A DNA stretch of 14,965 bases. Origin: an uncultured Clostridia bacterium (GTDB lineage: Bacteria; Bacillota_A; Clostridia; Oscillospirales; Oscillospiraceae). The stretch is from contig CAMZJG010000008.1 in the NCBI GenBank assembly GCA_947307505.1, forward strand, positions 1 to 14,965. Direction: 5' to 3'. Positions within the stretch are counted from its first letter, which is position 1. Every line of letters begins with the position of its first letter. Shown piece after piece: positions 1-7,647 of this stretch. The position numbers were made by a program, and so were the translations under genes. The notes below the pieces were generated by a model. That model was not told the origin of the DNA and did no database searches. It worked only from the letters and a program-made list of their open reading frames with translations.

Positions 1-33
1 CCCGCCGGGGTGGAATCCAAAGCTTGTTTCCAT
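1..33 (-). CDS. Start of a gene downstream of trkA, probably trkH (partial)
   Basis: Only the first 11 codons lie in the window (M-E-T-S-F-G-F-H-P-G-G) before it runs off the left edge. The ATG follows the trkA stop codon by 4 bp. A GGAG Shine-Dalgarno core inside the trkA 3' end (41-44) sits 7 bp upstream of it, so it is well placed for translation and is probably translationally coupled to trkA. The membrane K+ channel subunit TrkH/KtrB is the usual partner encoded next to trkA, so trkH is the natural guess. This is inference from position: the 11 visible residues carry no diagnostic motif. Confidence 0.5.
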   Translation of the reverse strand, partial: METSFGFHPGG

Positions 34-37
34 CGTT

Positions 38-1417
38 TTACTCCAGAATATCTCCGATATCGTCCAGCCCCTGCTCCGTGGTGACCACGATCACATGGTC
101 TCCCCGGTGGAGACTGTCCAGTCCGCCGGGGATCAGGGCTTTGCCTCCCCGGATGATACAGGCTACCAGCAGGCTGCGCTTGGTGTTCAGGTCCTTCAGG
201 GGAACGCCGCAGAGGCCTTCCACCTCCCGGCCCACGGAAAACTCCAGGGCCTCCACCTTCCCGCCGCAAAGTCTGTGGATGGCTTCCACGTTGCTGTCCT
301 CGCTGGCGGCGTTCATGCCCCGCACGTAGCTGAGGATCATATTGGCGGTGATGTGCTTGGGGGAGATGACGCTCCCCAGGCCGGATTTCTCGCTCAGGTC
401 GATGAGGTTGCCGCTGTTCACTTTCACCACGGTCTTGCCCGCCCCAAGGGAAGCGGCGTAGAGGCCCAGGATGATATTCACCTGGTCGGAATCCGTCAGG
501 GCGACGATGGCGTCCATGCTCTCCGCCCCCAGTTCCCCCAGCAGCTCATGGTCCGTCCCGTCCCCGTGGATGATCCCCGCGCCGGGCAGCAGCTCGCACA
601 GGGTGTTGCACCGGTCCTCGTCCTTCTCCACGATGGTGACCCGGGTCCCGGCCCCCTCCAGGCTCACCGCCAGGTAGTAGGCGATCCGTCCGCCTCCCAC
701 GATGAGCACCCGGTCCGCCTTCTTCTTCTGGATGCCCAGACGGCGCAGGAAGCGGGCGATCTCCGAAGGTTCTCCGGTGATGCTGATCCGGTCATTCGCC
801 TGGATGCGGAAATCGCCGCCGGGGATATAGACCTCGTCCCCCCGCTGAACGGCGCAGACCAGCACCCGGCCGAATTCCCGGCTCAGGTCCCTGAGCAGGA
901 GACCGGGGAGAGCGGAGTCGGCCCCCGCCGTGACCTCCACGATCTCCGCCCGGCCTCCGGCGAATACGTCCACCCGGTGGGCTGTGGGGAAACGCAGCAG
1001 ACGGGAGATCTCCGAAGCTGCGGCGAACTCCGGGTTCAGATACATGCTCAATCCCAGTTCATCCGACAGGAAGTCCAGCAGGGAGCCGTTCTTGTCCTGC
1101 CGCCGGGTATAGTCGGGGTCCCGGACCCGGGCGATGGTATGCTTCGCGCCCAGCTTCCGGGCGATGAGACAGGCCATCAGGTTCTGCTCATCGGAGGCGG
1201 TGGTGGCGATGAGCAGGTCCGCCTTGTCCGCCTGGGCGTCCCTCTGGACCCCCAGGGCGGCGCAGCTGCCCACCACGCCCATCACGTCGTAGAGGTTGCC
1301 CACCTCTTCGATGCGCCGGGGATTGGAATCAATGGCCGTGACATCGTGGCCCTCCAGGGAGAGCCGCTGGGTGAGCTCCCGGCCCACCATGCCGCATCCT
1401 GCGATCACGATCTTCAT
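38..1417 (-). CDS. trkA: Trk system potassium uptake protein TrkA
   Basis: A 459-residue cytoplasmic regulatory subunit of a Trk/Ktr K+ transporter. It binds NAD(H) or other nucleotides and gates the membrane subunit. The protein has the duplicated full-length TrkA layout: RCK_N (about 1-120) opening with the Rossmann motif G7-C-G9-M-V-G12 and acidic D30, a first TrkA_C domain (about 140-220), a second RCK_N (about 235-350) with G241-G-G-R and acidic E264, and a second TrkA_C (about 380-459). Single-domain KtrA proteins are about half this length, so this is the tandem TrkA type. The start is fixed by GGAGGT (1426-1431) eight bases upstream. It lies 18 bp after the protease-like lipoprotein gene and 4 bp before the probable trkH, so co-transcription is likely. 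No truncation or missing motif is seen. Confidence 0.95.
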   Translation of the reverse strand: MKIVIAGCGMVGRELTQRLSLEGHDVTAIDSNPRRIEEVGNLYDVMGVVGSCAALGVQRDAQADKADLLIATTASDEQNLMACLIARKLGAKHTIARVRDPDYTRRQDKNGSLLDFLSDELGLSMYLNPEFAAASEISRLLRFPTAHRVDVFAGGRAEIVEVTAGADSALPGLLLRDLSREFGRVLVCAVQRGDEVYIPGGDFRIQANDRISITGEPSEIARFLRRLGIQKKKADRVLIVGGGRIAYYLAVSLEGAGTRVTIVEKDEDRCNTLCELLPGAGIIHGDGTDHELLGELGAESMDAIVALTDSDQVNIILGLYAASLGAGKTVVKVNSGNLIDLSEKSGLGSVISPKHITANMILSYVRGMNAASEDSNVEAIHRLCGGKVEALEFSVGREVEGLCGVPLKDLNTKRSLLVACIIRGGKALIPGGLDSLHRGDHVIVVTTEQGLDDIGDILE

Positions 1418-1435
1418 GAGGCGTTACCTCCGGTC

Positions 1436-3583
1436 TTATTCTACGAATACGGGAATGCTCACGCTGAACAGGAACTGCTTGGTGTCCTTGTCCAGGAGTC
1501 GGATCTCCACGTCCGCTTCTCCGGGCTGGAGACCGGTGATGATGAGGGGGCAGGAGATGCCGTCTTCGTTCCAGGCGCCCCAGGTGCAGGAGACGACGTC
1601 TTCCCCGTAGATCTCATAGCGCAGGGTGTGGAGACCCGGGTTATCCGAGCGGATAGTCACGGTGATCTCATAATCCTCGTCCGCCGCCAGGCCGATCTCG
1701 TCCTCGGATACCTCCAGCGCGGCGTAGAAGATGTTTACCCGGATGGTCTGCATGGCCAGCAGAGTGCCGTCGTCATGGCAGTAGGCCACCGTGAGTTCGG
1801 TGCTGCCGGCGCTCACGGGGTTGATGTACAGCGTAGTATCGTTGTTCTCGTCCCATTCGCTCCATTCGCCGTTCAGCAGGTTGGGATCCTCCGCATACCA
1901 GCTGACGTAGGTGTGCTCGTCGTCCGGTCCGTAAACCGCGTGCACATGGATCTCGCCGCCGGCGAAGAGGGAAAGGCTCAGATATTCCACATCCACCGAG
2001 AATTCCACATCTTCGGCGACGACCCCCGATTCCCCGGCGGGAGCCACCGTGACCTGGACGGTCTTGGAATCCAGGATGGTCTCCGATTCCGAAATGAGGA
2101 AGTAGATGGTGACCTCCGTGCTGCCTGCGGAAAGGCCGGTGATGCGGAGCGTATTGTCGTCCCCGTGCCAGCCCAGCCAGGCGCAGGAGACCACATCCTC
2201 GTTGCCGATGGAATACAGCACGGAGACGCCGGTGCAGTTCTGCTCAACGGCGGTGAGACCCAGGTCCCATGCTTCGCCGATGTCTACCCGGACCTGGGTG
2301 TCCGACAGGGTGAGCACGCCGCTGGGGCCGGCCTGGCTGCCGCCCAGGGGAGCATATTCCTCCACCACCGCGTTTTCCAGATAGGTCAGGGGAATGGCCA
2401 AATTCAGGTTCTGCCCCTCGGTATAAGTGGCGGAGGTGATGGCGATGACCTGGCCGTACTTGTTCAGCAGGGCGCCCCCGCTGCTGCCCGGGGAGATGGC
2501 GGCGCTCATCTGGATGTAGTCCACCCCGCCGTCCCAGCGGTGGGGGTTGGAGATGATGCCGGCGGAGATGGTGTTCTGCAGGCCCAGGGGGCTGCCGATG
2601 GCGTATACCGTGGCTCCGCCTACGTTATACTCCGGGCTGCCCACCTCCAGAGGCCGGAAGTCCTTCCCCTTGATCTGGAGAACGGCCCAGTCCTCGTCCG
2701 CGCTGTAGTCATACACGCCCAGCACTTCGTACATATCTCCCGTATCGGAGACGGTGATGATGGCGGAAGCGGCGCCGGAGATCACATGGTAATTGGTAAC
2801 GGCGACCCCGTCCTCCGTGAGGAAGAAGCCGCTGCCGGTCTTGATGCTCCAGCCGTATTCGTCGAAGATCTCGATGTAAAAAACGGAGGGAGAGCAGGCG
2901 GCATAGATCTGTTCCGCCGTCAGAACGGGCAGATCATGGGAGGGACGGGGGATATGGGTGAGGATGAGGATCTCTGCGTCAAAGGGGACCTGATCCCCCT
3001 TGCTGTAGTCCGGACTGCCGGCCACGACGGCGGTCACCGTGGAGGGAGCGCCTGCCTCCAGATCCTCCGCCACGTCCGTGCGGATGTTCACGAAGCCCGC
3101 GTCGGCAAAGGCCTGGACCAGCGCTTCCGGCTCGCCGGTGCCGACCTCGGCGGGGGAGAGGGGAACGGCCGCCCTGCGCAGCGTATGGTACTCCACCAAC
3201 ACAGGGGAATCGGCGGAGAAGCTGTCTCCCACCGCAAACTGGGTAGAACTGCCGATGATTACGTCCCGGACGGTCTCATTTCTGGCCGACTCCCGGGAGG
3301 TCAGGTCCGCGTATTCCTTCAGTTCAATGGATGTGAAGCCCAGGATTCGGAGCCTCTTTTCCGCTTCCTGATAGCTGTACCCCGTAAACTCCTCTGCGGA
3401 AAGCGGCATGACGATCCGGGGGATCGGCGTGGGAGCGGGGACAGATGTGGGCTCCGGCGTCGGCACGGACGTCGGGGCTGCCGTGGGGTCCGGCACGGCG
3501 GTGACCATCGGTATGCCGCCGCTGCAGGCGCAGAGTGAGACGAGCATCAGAAGGGCCAACAGAAGAGTCAGGCCTCGTTTCAT
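1436..3583 (-). CDS. Lipoprotein with PASTA-like, trypsin-like serine protease and Ig-like repeat domains
   Basis: A predicted 715-residue cell-surface lipoprotein with a serine protease domain. M1-C20 is a lipoprotein signal peptide: K2-R3, a Leu-rich core, then lipobox L17-C-A-C20. A Pro/Thr-rich spacer (about 31-55) follows. Residues about 57-136 and 137-212 resemble two PASTA domains. Residues about 222-412 form an HtrA/DegP-like trypsin fold with an apparently intact triad: H266 in TNYHV, D298 in EDWAVL and S368 in GSSGG. No PDZ domain follows, unlike classical HtrA. Instead the C-terminal 300 residues hold about three Ig-like (bacterial Big-type) repeats, with related cores near 461-514, 567-618 and 659-714. 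I chose the start at 3583 because it begins the signal peptide and is preceded by AAAGGAG; longer in-frame upstream extensions run into comM. It lies 28 bp after comM and 18 bp before trkA. The protease call is firm. The PASTA and Ig assignments are by eye. The substrate is unknown; PASTA domains elsewhere bind peptidoglycan or muropeptides, so a wall-associated role is inferred. Confidence 0.88.
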   Translation of the reverse strand: MKRGLTLLLALLMLVSLCACSGGIPMVTAVPDPTAAPTSVPTPEPTSVPAPTPIPRIVMPLSAEEFTGYSYQEAEKRLRILGFTSIELKEYADLTSRESARNETVRDVIIGSSTQFAVGDSFSADSPVLVEYHTLRRAAVPLSPAEVGTGEPEALVQAFADAGFVNIRTDVAEDLEAGAPSTVTAVVAGSPDYSKGDQVPFDAEILILTHIPRPSHDLPVLTAEQIYAACSPSVFYIEIFDEYGWSIKTGSGFFLTEDGVAVTNYHVISGAASAIITVSDTGDMYEVLGVYDYSADEDWAVLQIKGKDFRPLEVGSPEYNVGGATVYAIGSPLGLQNTISAGIISNPHRWDGGVDYIQMSAAISPGSSGGALLNKYGQVIAITSATYTEGQNLNLAIPLTYLENAVVEEYAPLGGSQAGPSGVLTLSDTQVRVDIGEAWDLGLTAVEQNCTGVSVLYSIGNEDVVSCAWLGWHGDDNTLRITGLSAGSTEVTIYFLISESETILDSKTVQVTVAPAGESGVVAEDVEFSVDVEYLSLSLFAGGEIHVHAVYGPDDEHTYVSWYAEDPNLLNGEWSEWDENNDTTLYINPVSAGSTELTVAYCHDDGTLLAMQTIRVNIFYAALEVSEDEIGLAADEDYEITVTIRSDNPGLHTLRYEIYGEDVVSCTWGAWNEDGISCPLIITGLQPGEADVEIRLLDKDTKQFLFSVSIPVFVE

Positions 3584-3611
3584 GGCAGATGAGCTCCTTT
3601 CCTGGATTACG

Positions 3612-5132
3612 TTACAGCACCCATAGACGGGAACGATACTGGAGAGCCTCGGCCAAATGGCCGGGCTGGATCTTTTCGCTGCCTGCCAGGTCCGCGATGG
3701 TGCGGGCCACCCGCAGGACTTTGTCATGGCTCCGGGCGGTGAGGCCCAGGCGCTGGTATGCCGCCCGAAGCAGGTCTTCCCCCTGCTGGTCCAGACGGCA
3801 GACTTCCCGGAGCAGATCGCCCGACAGCCGGGCATTCTCCACCTGGGGCCCTGTGCTGCAGCGCTCCCGCTGCCGCTCCCGGGCGGCTTCCACCCTCCGG
3901 CGGACGGCCTGCGAACTCTCCCCGGGCTGCCGACGGTGCAGCTCCTCATAATCCAGGGCCCGGAGCTGAACGAACAGGTCGATCCGGTCCAGAAGGGGAC
4001 CGGAAATGCGCTGCTGATAGTTGCGTACGGCGCTTTCGGAACAGGTACAGCGGCCGGAGGGGTCCCCATACCAGCCGCAGCGGCAGGGATTCATGGCTGC
4101 CACCAGCATGAAGCGGCTGGGATAACTCACGCTGCCGCTTACCCGGGAGATGGTCACTTCCCCGTCCTCCATGGGTTGACGGAGGACTTCCAGGGTGGCG
4201 CGGTTGAACTCCGGCAGCTCATCCAGAAACAGGACGCCGTTGTGGGCCAGGCTGATCTCCCCGGGACGGAGGTCCGTTCCCCCGCCGGCCAGGCCGACGC
4301 TGGAAACGGTGTGGTGAGGGGAGCGGTAGGGACGGTGGGTCATCACAGGGTGCTGCCGGTCCGTCAGTCCCGCCACGGAGCAGATCATGGTGGTTTCCAG
4401 AGTCTCCTCCCGGGTCATGGCAGGGAAGATGGAGGGGAGTCTGCGGGAGAGCATGCTCTTTCCGGAACCGGGAGGACCGGAGAGCAGGATATTGTGGCCT
4501 CCGGCCACGGCGATCTCCAGCGCCCGTTTGGCCTCCTCCTGGCCCTTCACCTCGGAAAAATCCGGGCCATTCACATCGGGAGCGGGTTCCGGCACCGCGG
4601 CGGGAGGGATGATCTCCTCTCCCAGAAGATGACGGATGAGAGCCTGGGTGCTGGCCACGGGGATGACCTCCACCCCGCTGGCGTAAGCTGCCTCAGAAGC
4701 GTTGGCTGCGGGGACAAAGAGTTTGCTGAGCCCCGCTTCACGTGCGGCCAGGGCCATGGACAGAGCGCCGCAGATGGGACGCACTTCGCCCCCCAGACTC
4801 AGTTCCCCGATGAAGCCCCAGTCCTCGGGCAGGGGCTCCAGCTGCCCGGTGGCGGCCAGGATCCCCAAAAACACGGGCAGATCGTACAGGGTGCCCCCCT
4901 TGCGGGTGTCCGCCGGGGCCAGGTTCACGATGACCCTTCCCGGAGGGAAACGGAAACCGCCGCTTTTCACCGCGGCCCGCACCCGTTCCCGGGCTTCCCG
5001 CACCGCCGCATCCGGCAGGCCCACCAGGTCGAAATTGGGCTGCACCCCGCCGGCGGCATAACACTCCACCGTCACGGCGTAACCGTGTACGCCCCGGATG
5101 CCCAGGCTGTGTACCCGCTGGAATTCCGCCAT
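3612..5132 (-). CDS. comM: YifB/ComM family Mg-chelatase-like AAA+ ATPase
   Basis: A 506-residue cytoplasmic AAA+ ATPase of the ComM/YifB family. Characterised ComM is a hexameric helicase promoting branch migration during natural transformation, but the family is widespread in bacteria not known to be competent. Domains: N-terminal Lon-protease-like fold (about 1-170, with the family motif VGLPDAAVREARERVRAA), Mg-chelatase-type AAA+ core (about 190-395) and C-terminal lid (about 400-500). Visible motifs are Walker A G219-PPGSGK-S226, Walker B LFLD304-E305, and a Cys cluster C350/C352/C362/C364 likely to bind zinc. The start is placed at the ATG at 5132 because GGGAGG lies 7 bp upstream and it matches the N-terminus expected for the family. 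In-frame GTG 5156 and ATG 5147 would add eight or five Gly-rich residues with poorer spacing. It is the first gene of the leftward operon and has its own promoter. Confidence 0.94.
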   Translation of the reverse strand: MAEFQRVHSLGIRGVHGYAVTVECYAAGGVQPNFDLVGLPDAAVREARERVRAAVKSGGFRFPPGRVIVNLAPADTRKGGTLYDLPVFLGILAATGQLEPLPEDWGFIGELSLGGEVRPICGALSMALAAREAGLSKLFVPAANASEAAYASGVEVIPVASTQALIRHLLGEEIIPPAAVPEPAPDVNGPDFSEVKGQEEAKRALEIAVAGGHNILLSGPPGSGKSMLSRRLPSIFPAMTREETLETTMICSVAGLTDRQHPVMTHRPYRSPHHTVSSVGLAGGGTDLRPGEISLAHNGVLFLDELPEFNRATLEVLRQPMEDGEVTISRVSGSVSYPSRFMLVAAMNPCRCGWYGDPSGRCTCSESAVRNYQQRISGPLLDRIDLFVQLRALDYEELHRRQPGESSQAVRRRVEAARERQRERCSTGPQVENARLSGDLLREVCRLDQQGEDLLRAAYQRLGLTARSHDKVLRVARTIADLAGSEKIQPGHLAEALQYRSRLWVL

Positions 5133-5177
5133 GCCGCCGCCTCCCATCCAAAGCACATTCTCCTAGATTTATACCCT

Positions 5178-5206
5178 ATAGTAAACCTTTGCAGAGGAGA
5201 ATGCAA
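5178..5206 (-). promoter_or_regulatory. Predicted sigma-A promoter for the comM-lipoprotein-trkA operon
   Basis: On the minus strand, TTGCAT (5206-5201) and TACTAT (5183-5178) are separated by exactly 17 bp, close to the TTGACA/TATAAT consensus. Transcription would begin near 5171, leaving a leader of about 40 nt before the comM ATG at 5132. A second TATAAA (5173-5168) lacks a good -35 at the right distance. The AT-rich patch stands out in a GC-rich setting. Confidence 0.65.
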
Positions 5207-5268
5207 GGGAGTTGAAAGGCGGTCCGGGCGGAGCCGATCCTTTTCCTCCTGTTTTTCTGCCCGCGGAA

Positions 5269-5297
5269 TTGTATTCCGAACGGGGAAGGTATATAAT
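5269..5297 (+). promoter_or_regulatory. Predicted sigma-A promoter for the hydrolase-murF-like-ddl operon
   Basis: TTGTAT (5269-5274) and a perfect TATAAT (5292-5297) are separated by 17 bp, the optimal spacing. Transcription would begin about 5303-5305, giving a leader of about 25 nt containing the AAGGGAG ribosome binding site (5317-5323) before the ATG at 5331. An ATG at 5301 lies at or before the predicted transcription start, so it is not a plausible initiator. Together with the comM promoter this makes a divergent intergenic region of about 200 bp. No obvious operator palindrome or riboswitch was seen in it. Confidence 0.75.
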
Positions 5298-5330
5298 AAT
5301 ATGAATATTTGTGCGGAAGGGAGCGGCGGT

Positions 5331-6092
5331 ATGCGGGCAGACGTTTCGGGGATCCCGGTGAATTACCTGGACCTGGGTTCCGGACCGGAGACGGCGGTGA
5401 TCCTCCAGGGCTGGGGAACGAATCTGAGCCTGTATCGGGCGCTGGGGGAGCATCTGGCCCAGCGGATGCGGGTGCTGATCCCGGAGCTGCCCGGCTTCGG
5501 GGAGACGCCGGAGCCGCCGGAACCCTGGGAGGCGTCGGACTATGCCGCCTTCACCCGGGAATTCCTCCGGGTCCTGGGGGTGGAGAAGACCCATCTTCTG
5601 GGCCACTCCAACGGGGGCCGGATCATCCTCTGCCTCAGCACCTCCCCCCATCCCGGCCTGGAGCTGGGTAAGCTGGTGTTTCTGGATTCCGCGGGCATCG
5701 TACCGGAAAAGACGGCGAAGCAGAAGCGGAAGCAGACCCTGTTCAAGGCCGTGCGGACCCTGCTGAAACCCTTTCCCAGACTCCTGGAGGCATACCGGCA
5801 GAACCACGGCTCCGCGGACTACCGGGCAGCCAGCCCCCTGATGCGCCAGACTCTGGTGAAGCTGGTGAACAAGGACCTGCGGGAGCTGATGCCTCAGGTG
5901 CGGGAGCCCAGCCTGCTGATCTGGGGCACGGCGGATACGGATACCCCCCTCTGGATGGGGAAGATCTTCGCGGAGAAGATCCCGGATGCGGGACTGGTGG
6001 AGGTCCCCGGCGCGGGACATTATGCCTATCTGGAGCAGCCCGGTTTCGTATACCGGGTGCTGGACGCCTATTTCGGAAAGGCGGAGAAATAG
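5331..6092 (+). CDS. Alpha/beta fold hydrolase
   Basis: A 253-residue cytoplasmic alpha/beta hydrolase with no signal peptide or membrane segment. The oxyanion-hole strand reads LQGWG (residues 25-29), with Gln where HGxG is more usual. The nucleophile elbow is GHS93NGG, the acid is probably D202 (IWGTAD) and the base is H230 (PGAGH), so the catalytic triad looks complete. A basic, helical cap region (about 125-180) lies between the nucleophile and acid strands. The start is chosen for AAGGGAG seven bases upstream and for fit to the family N-terminus. The gene's stop codon directly abuts the ATG of the following Mur ligase gene, so the two are almost certainly co-translated. The substrate cannot be read from the sequence. 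Genomic linkage to the Mur ligase and ddl suggests a hydrolytic step on a cell-wall precursor or related ester/amide, which is inference. Confidence 0.85.
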   Translation: MRADVSGIPVNYLDLGSGPETAVILQGWGTNLSLYRALGEHLAQRMRVLIPELPGFGETPEPPEPWEASDYAAFTREFLRVLGVEKTHLLGHSNGGRIILCLSTSPHPGLELGKLVFLDSAGIVPEKTAKQKRKQTLFKAVRTLLKPFPRLLEAYRQNHGSADYRAASPLMRQTLVKLVNKDLRELMPQVREPSLLIWGTADTDTPLWMGKIFAEKIPDAGLVEVPGAGHYAYLEQPGFVYRVLDAYFGKAEK

Positions 6093-7634
6093 ATGTATTT
6101 ATTTCTTGCAAAAGCGATCATGGGGCTGTGCTTCCTGGGAGCGGGCTTCGTCCTCTTCCGGCGCTATGCCCATATCTTCCAGCTGAACGGCTATAAGCAT
6201 CCGGTGCAGGAACGCTGGGTGCGGGACAATATCGAGCAGGTGATGCTGCGGGGGATCTGGGCCCTGGGGGCCGCTCCCCTGGTCCATGGGCTGGGCCGGA
6301 TCGGGGCGTACCTGGCGGCGGCCCTCTTCCTGCTGGTGCTGGGGCTGAACCTGCCCAGGACCCCCGCCAAGAAGCCGCTGGTGATGACCAAGCGGATGGG
6401 GAGACTGCTGATCACCTACACCCTTCTCCATCTCCTGGCCCTGGTCTTTCTTCTGTTCATGCCGGACGGGGGCGGCTTCGGCGCTCTTCTGTGCTCCTTC
6501 TGCCTGACGGGGGCTCCCTGGCTCCTGCTCCTGGCGGACACGATCAACAGGCCCGTCGAGAAGGCCATCGACAACTGGTACATCAGGGACGCGAAGCGCA
6601 TCCTGGGGGAGTGCCCGGACCTGACGGTCATCGGCGTCACCGGCAGCTACGGCAAGACCAGCGTCAAGTTTTTCCTTGAAAAGCTGCTGAGCGCAGAGTA
6701 CAATGTATTGGTTACGCCGGAGAATTACAACACCACCCTGGGGGTGGTGCGCACCATCCGGGAACGGCTCCGGGCCCAGCATCAGCTCTTCGTCTGCGAG
6801 ATGGGCGCCCGGAACGTGGGGGACATCAAGGAGATCTGCGACCTGGTGCACCCGAAGTACGGGGTCATCACCGCCATCGGTCCCCAGCACCTGGAGAGCT
6901 TCGGCAGCCTGGGCAACATCATCAAGACCAAGTTCGAGCTGGCGGACGCCCTCCCGGAGGACGGGATCCTGTTCGCCAACCTGGACGACGAAAATATCCG
7001 CGGCCGGAAGACCGCCGTCCCCACCGTGGGCTACGGCCTGGTCCGGGGGGACTATCGGGCGGAGGACCTGACCGTCTCCCCCCGGGGCAGCAGCTTCACC
7101 CTCAAAGGGGTAGAGTTCCATACCCGGCTCCTGGGGGCCCATAATGTGCAGAATATCTGCGCCGCCGTCGCCGTGGCGGGCACCCTGGGCATACCTCTGG
7201 AAAAGCTCCGGCTGCCGGTGCAGCAGCTGGAGAGCGTGCCGCACCGGCTCCAGCTCCTGGGGGGCGGGGCCAGGACCGTCATCGACGATGCCTACAACTC
7301 CAACCCCGCCGGGGCAAAGGCTGCGCTGGAAGTCCTCTCCGCCTTTCCCGGCCTGCGGATCCTGGTGACCCCGGGCATGGTGGAGCTGGGGGAGAAGCAG
7401 GAGAGCCTGAACCGGGATCTCGGCGCCCAGGCTGCGGAGAAATGCGACTATGCCGTGCTGGTGGGCCGGAAGCAGGCGCCTCCCATTCGGGCGGGACTCC
7501 TTTCCGCCGGATTCCCGGAGGAGAAGATCCTGGTATGCGATACGGTGCAGGAGGCCGTCGCCGCGGCGGACGCCCTGGAACCGGGGCGGGAGCGGGTCAT
7601 CCTGTTGGAAAACGATCTGCCGGATAATTATTGA
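6093..7634 (+). CDS. Membrane-anchored MurF-like Mur ligase
   Basis: A 513-residue ATP-dependent Mur ligase family protein. The first ~150 residues are strongly hydrophobic with about four predicted membrane helices (about 4-22, 67-87, 105-123, 128-148). The Mur ligase core follows: P-loop GVTGSYGKTS (181-190), NYNTTLG (211-217), EMGARNVGDI (236-245), HLESFGS (266-272), K280 at the position of the carbamylated lysine, DDAYNSNP (388-395), and a C-terminal domain ending in LLENDLPDNY. The middle and C-terminal domains resemble MurF, which adds D-Ala-D-Ala to UDP-MurNAc-tripeptide. The usual N-terminal UDP-MurNAc-binding domain is not visible; membrane helices take its place. The start has GGAG 6 bp upstream and abuts the hydrolase stop. 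The next gene, ddl, would make the dipeptide substrate. It may be a second, membrane-bound D-Ala-D-Ala ligase acting on a different acceptor, or an annotated murF variant; the sequence alone does not decide. Confidence 0.85.
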   Translation: MYLFLAKAIMGLCFLGAGFVLFRRYAHIFQLNGYKHPVQERWVRDNIEQVMLRGIWALGAAPLVHGLGRIGAYLAAALFLLVLGLNLPRTPAKKPLVMTKRMGRLLITYTLLHLLALVFLLFMPDGGGFGALLCSFCLTGAPWLLLLADTINRPVEKAIDNWYIRDAKRILGECPDLTVIGVTGSYGKTSVKFFLEKLLSAEYNVLVTPENYNTTLGVVRTIRERLRAQHQLFVCEMGARNVGDIKEICDLVHPKYGVITAIGPQHLESFGSLGNIIKTKFELADALPEDGILFANLDDENIRGRKTAVPTVGYGLVRGDYRAEDLTVSPRGSSFTLKGVEFHTRLLGAHNVQNICAAVAVAGTLGIPLEKLRLPVQQLESVPHRLQLLGGGARTVIDDAYNSNPAGAKAALEVLSAFPGLRILVTPGMVELGEKQESLNRDLGAQAAEKCDYAVLVGRKQAPPIRAGLLSAGFPEEKILVCDTVQEAVAAADALEPGRERVILLENDLPDNY

Positions 7635-7647
7635 GGAGGTCTTTTGC

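Noticed and set aside
95..3538. Very long plus-strand open frame (about 1147 codons) opposite trkA and the lipoprotein gene
   Set aside because: It is an antisense shadow caused by high GC at third codon positions. Its translation is low-complexity (Gly, Asp, Val, His rich) with no recognisable motif, whereas both minus-strand genes have clear family motifs and ribosome binding sites.
3584..4069. Upstream in-frame extension of the lipoprotein gene to 4069
   Set aside because: The extra 162 codons overlap comM in another frame and would bury the lipoprotein signal peptide. The ATG at 3583 has both the signal peptide and an AAAGGAG site.
5301..5330. ATG at 5301 as start of the hydrolase
   Set aside because: It lies only 3 bp after the predicted -10 box, so it would be at or before the transcription start, and it has no ribosome binding site. 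ATG 5331 has AAGGGAG at 7 bp.
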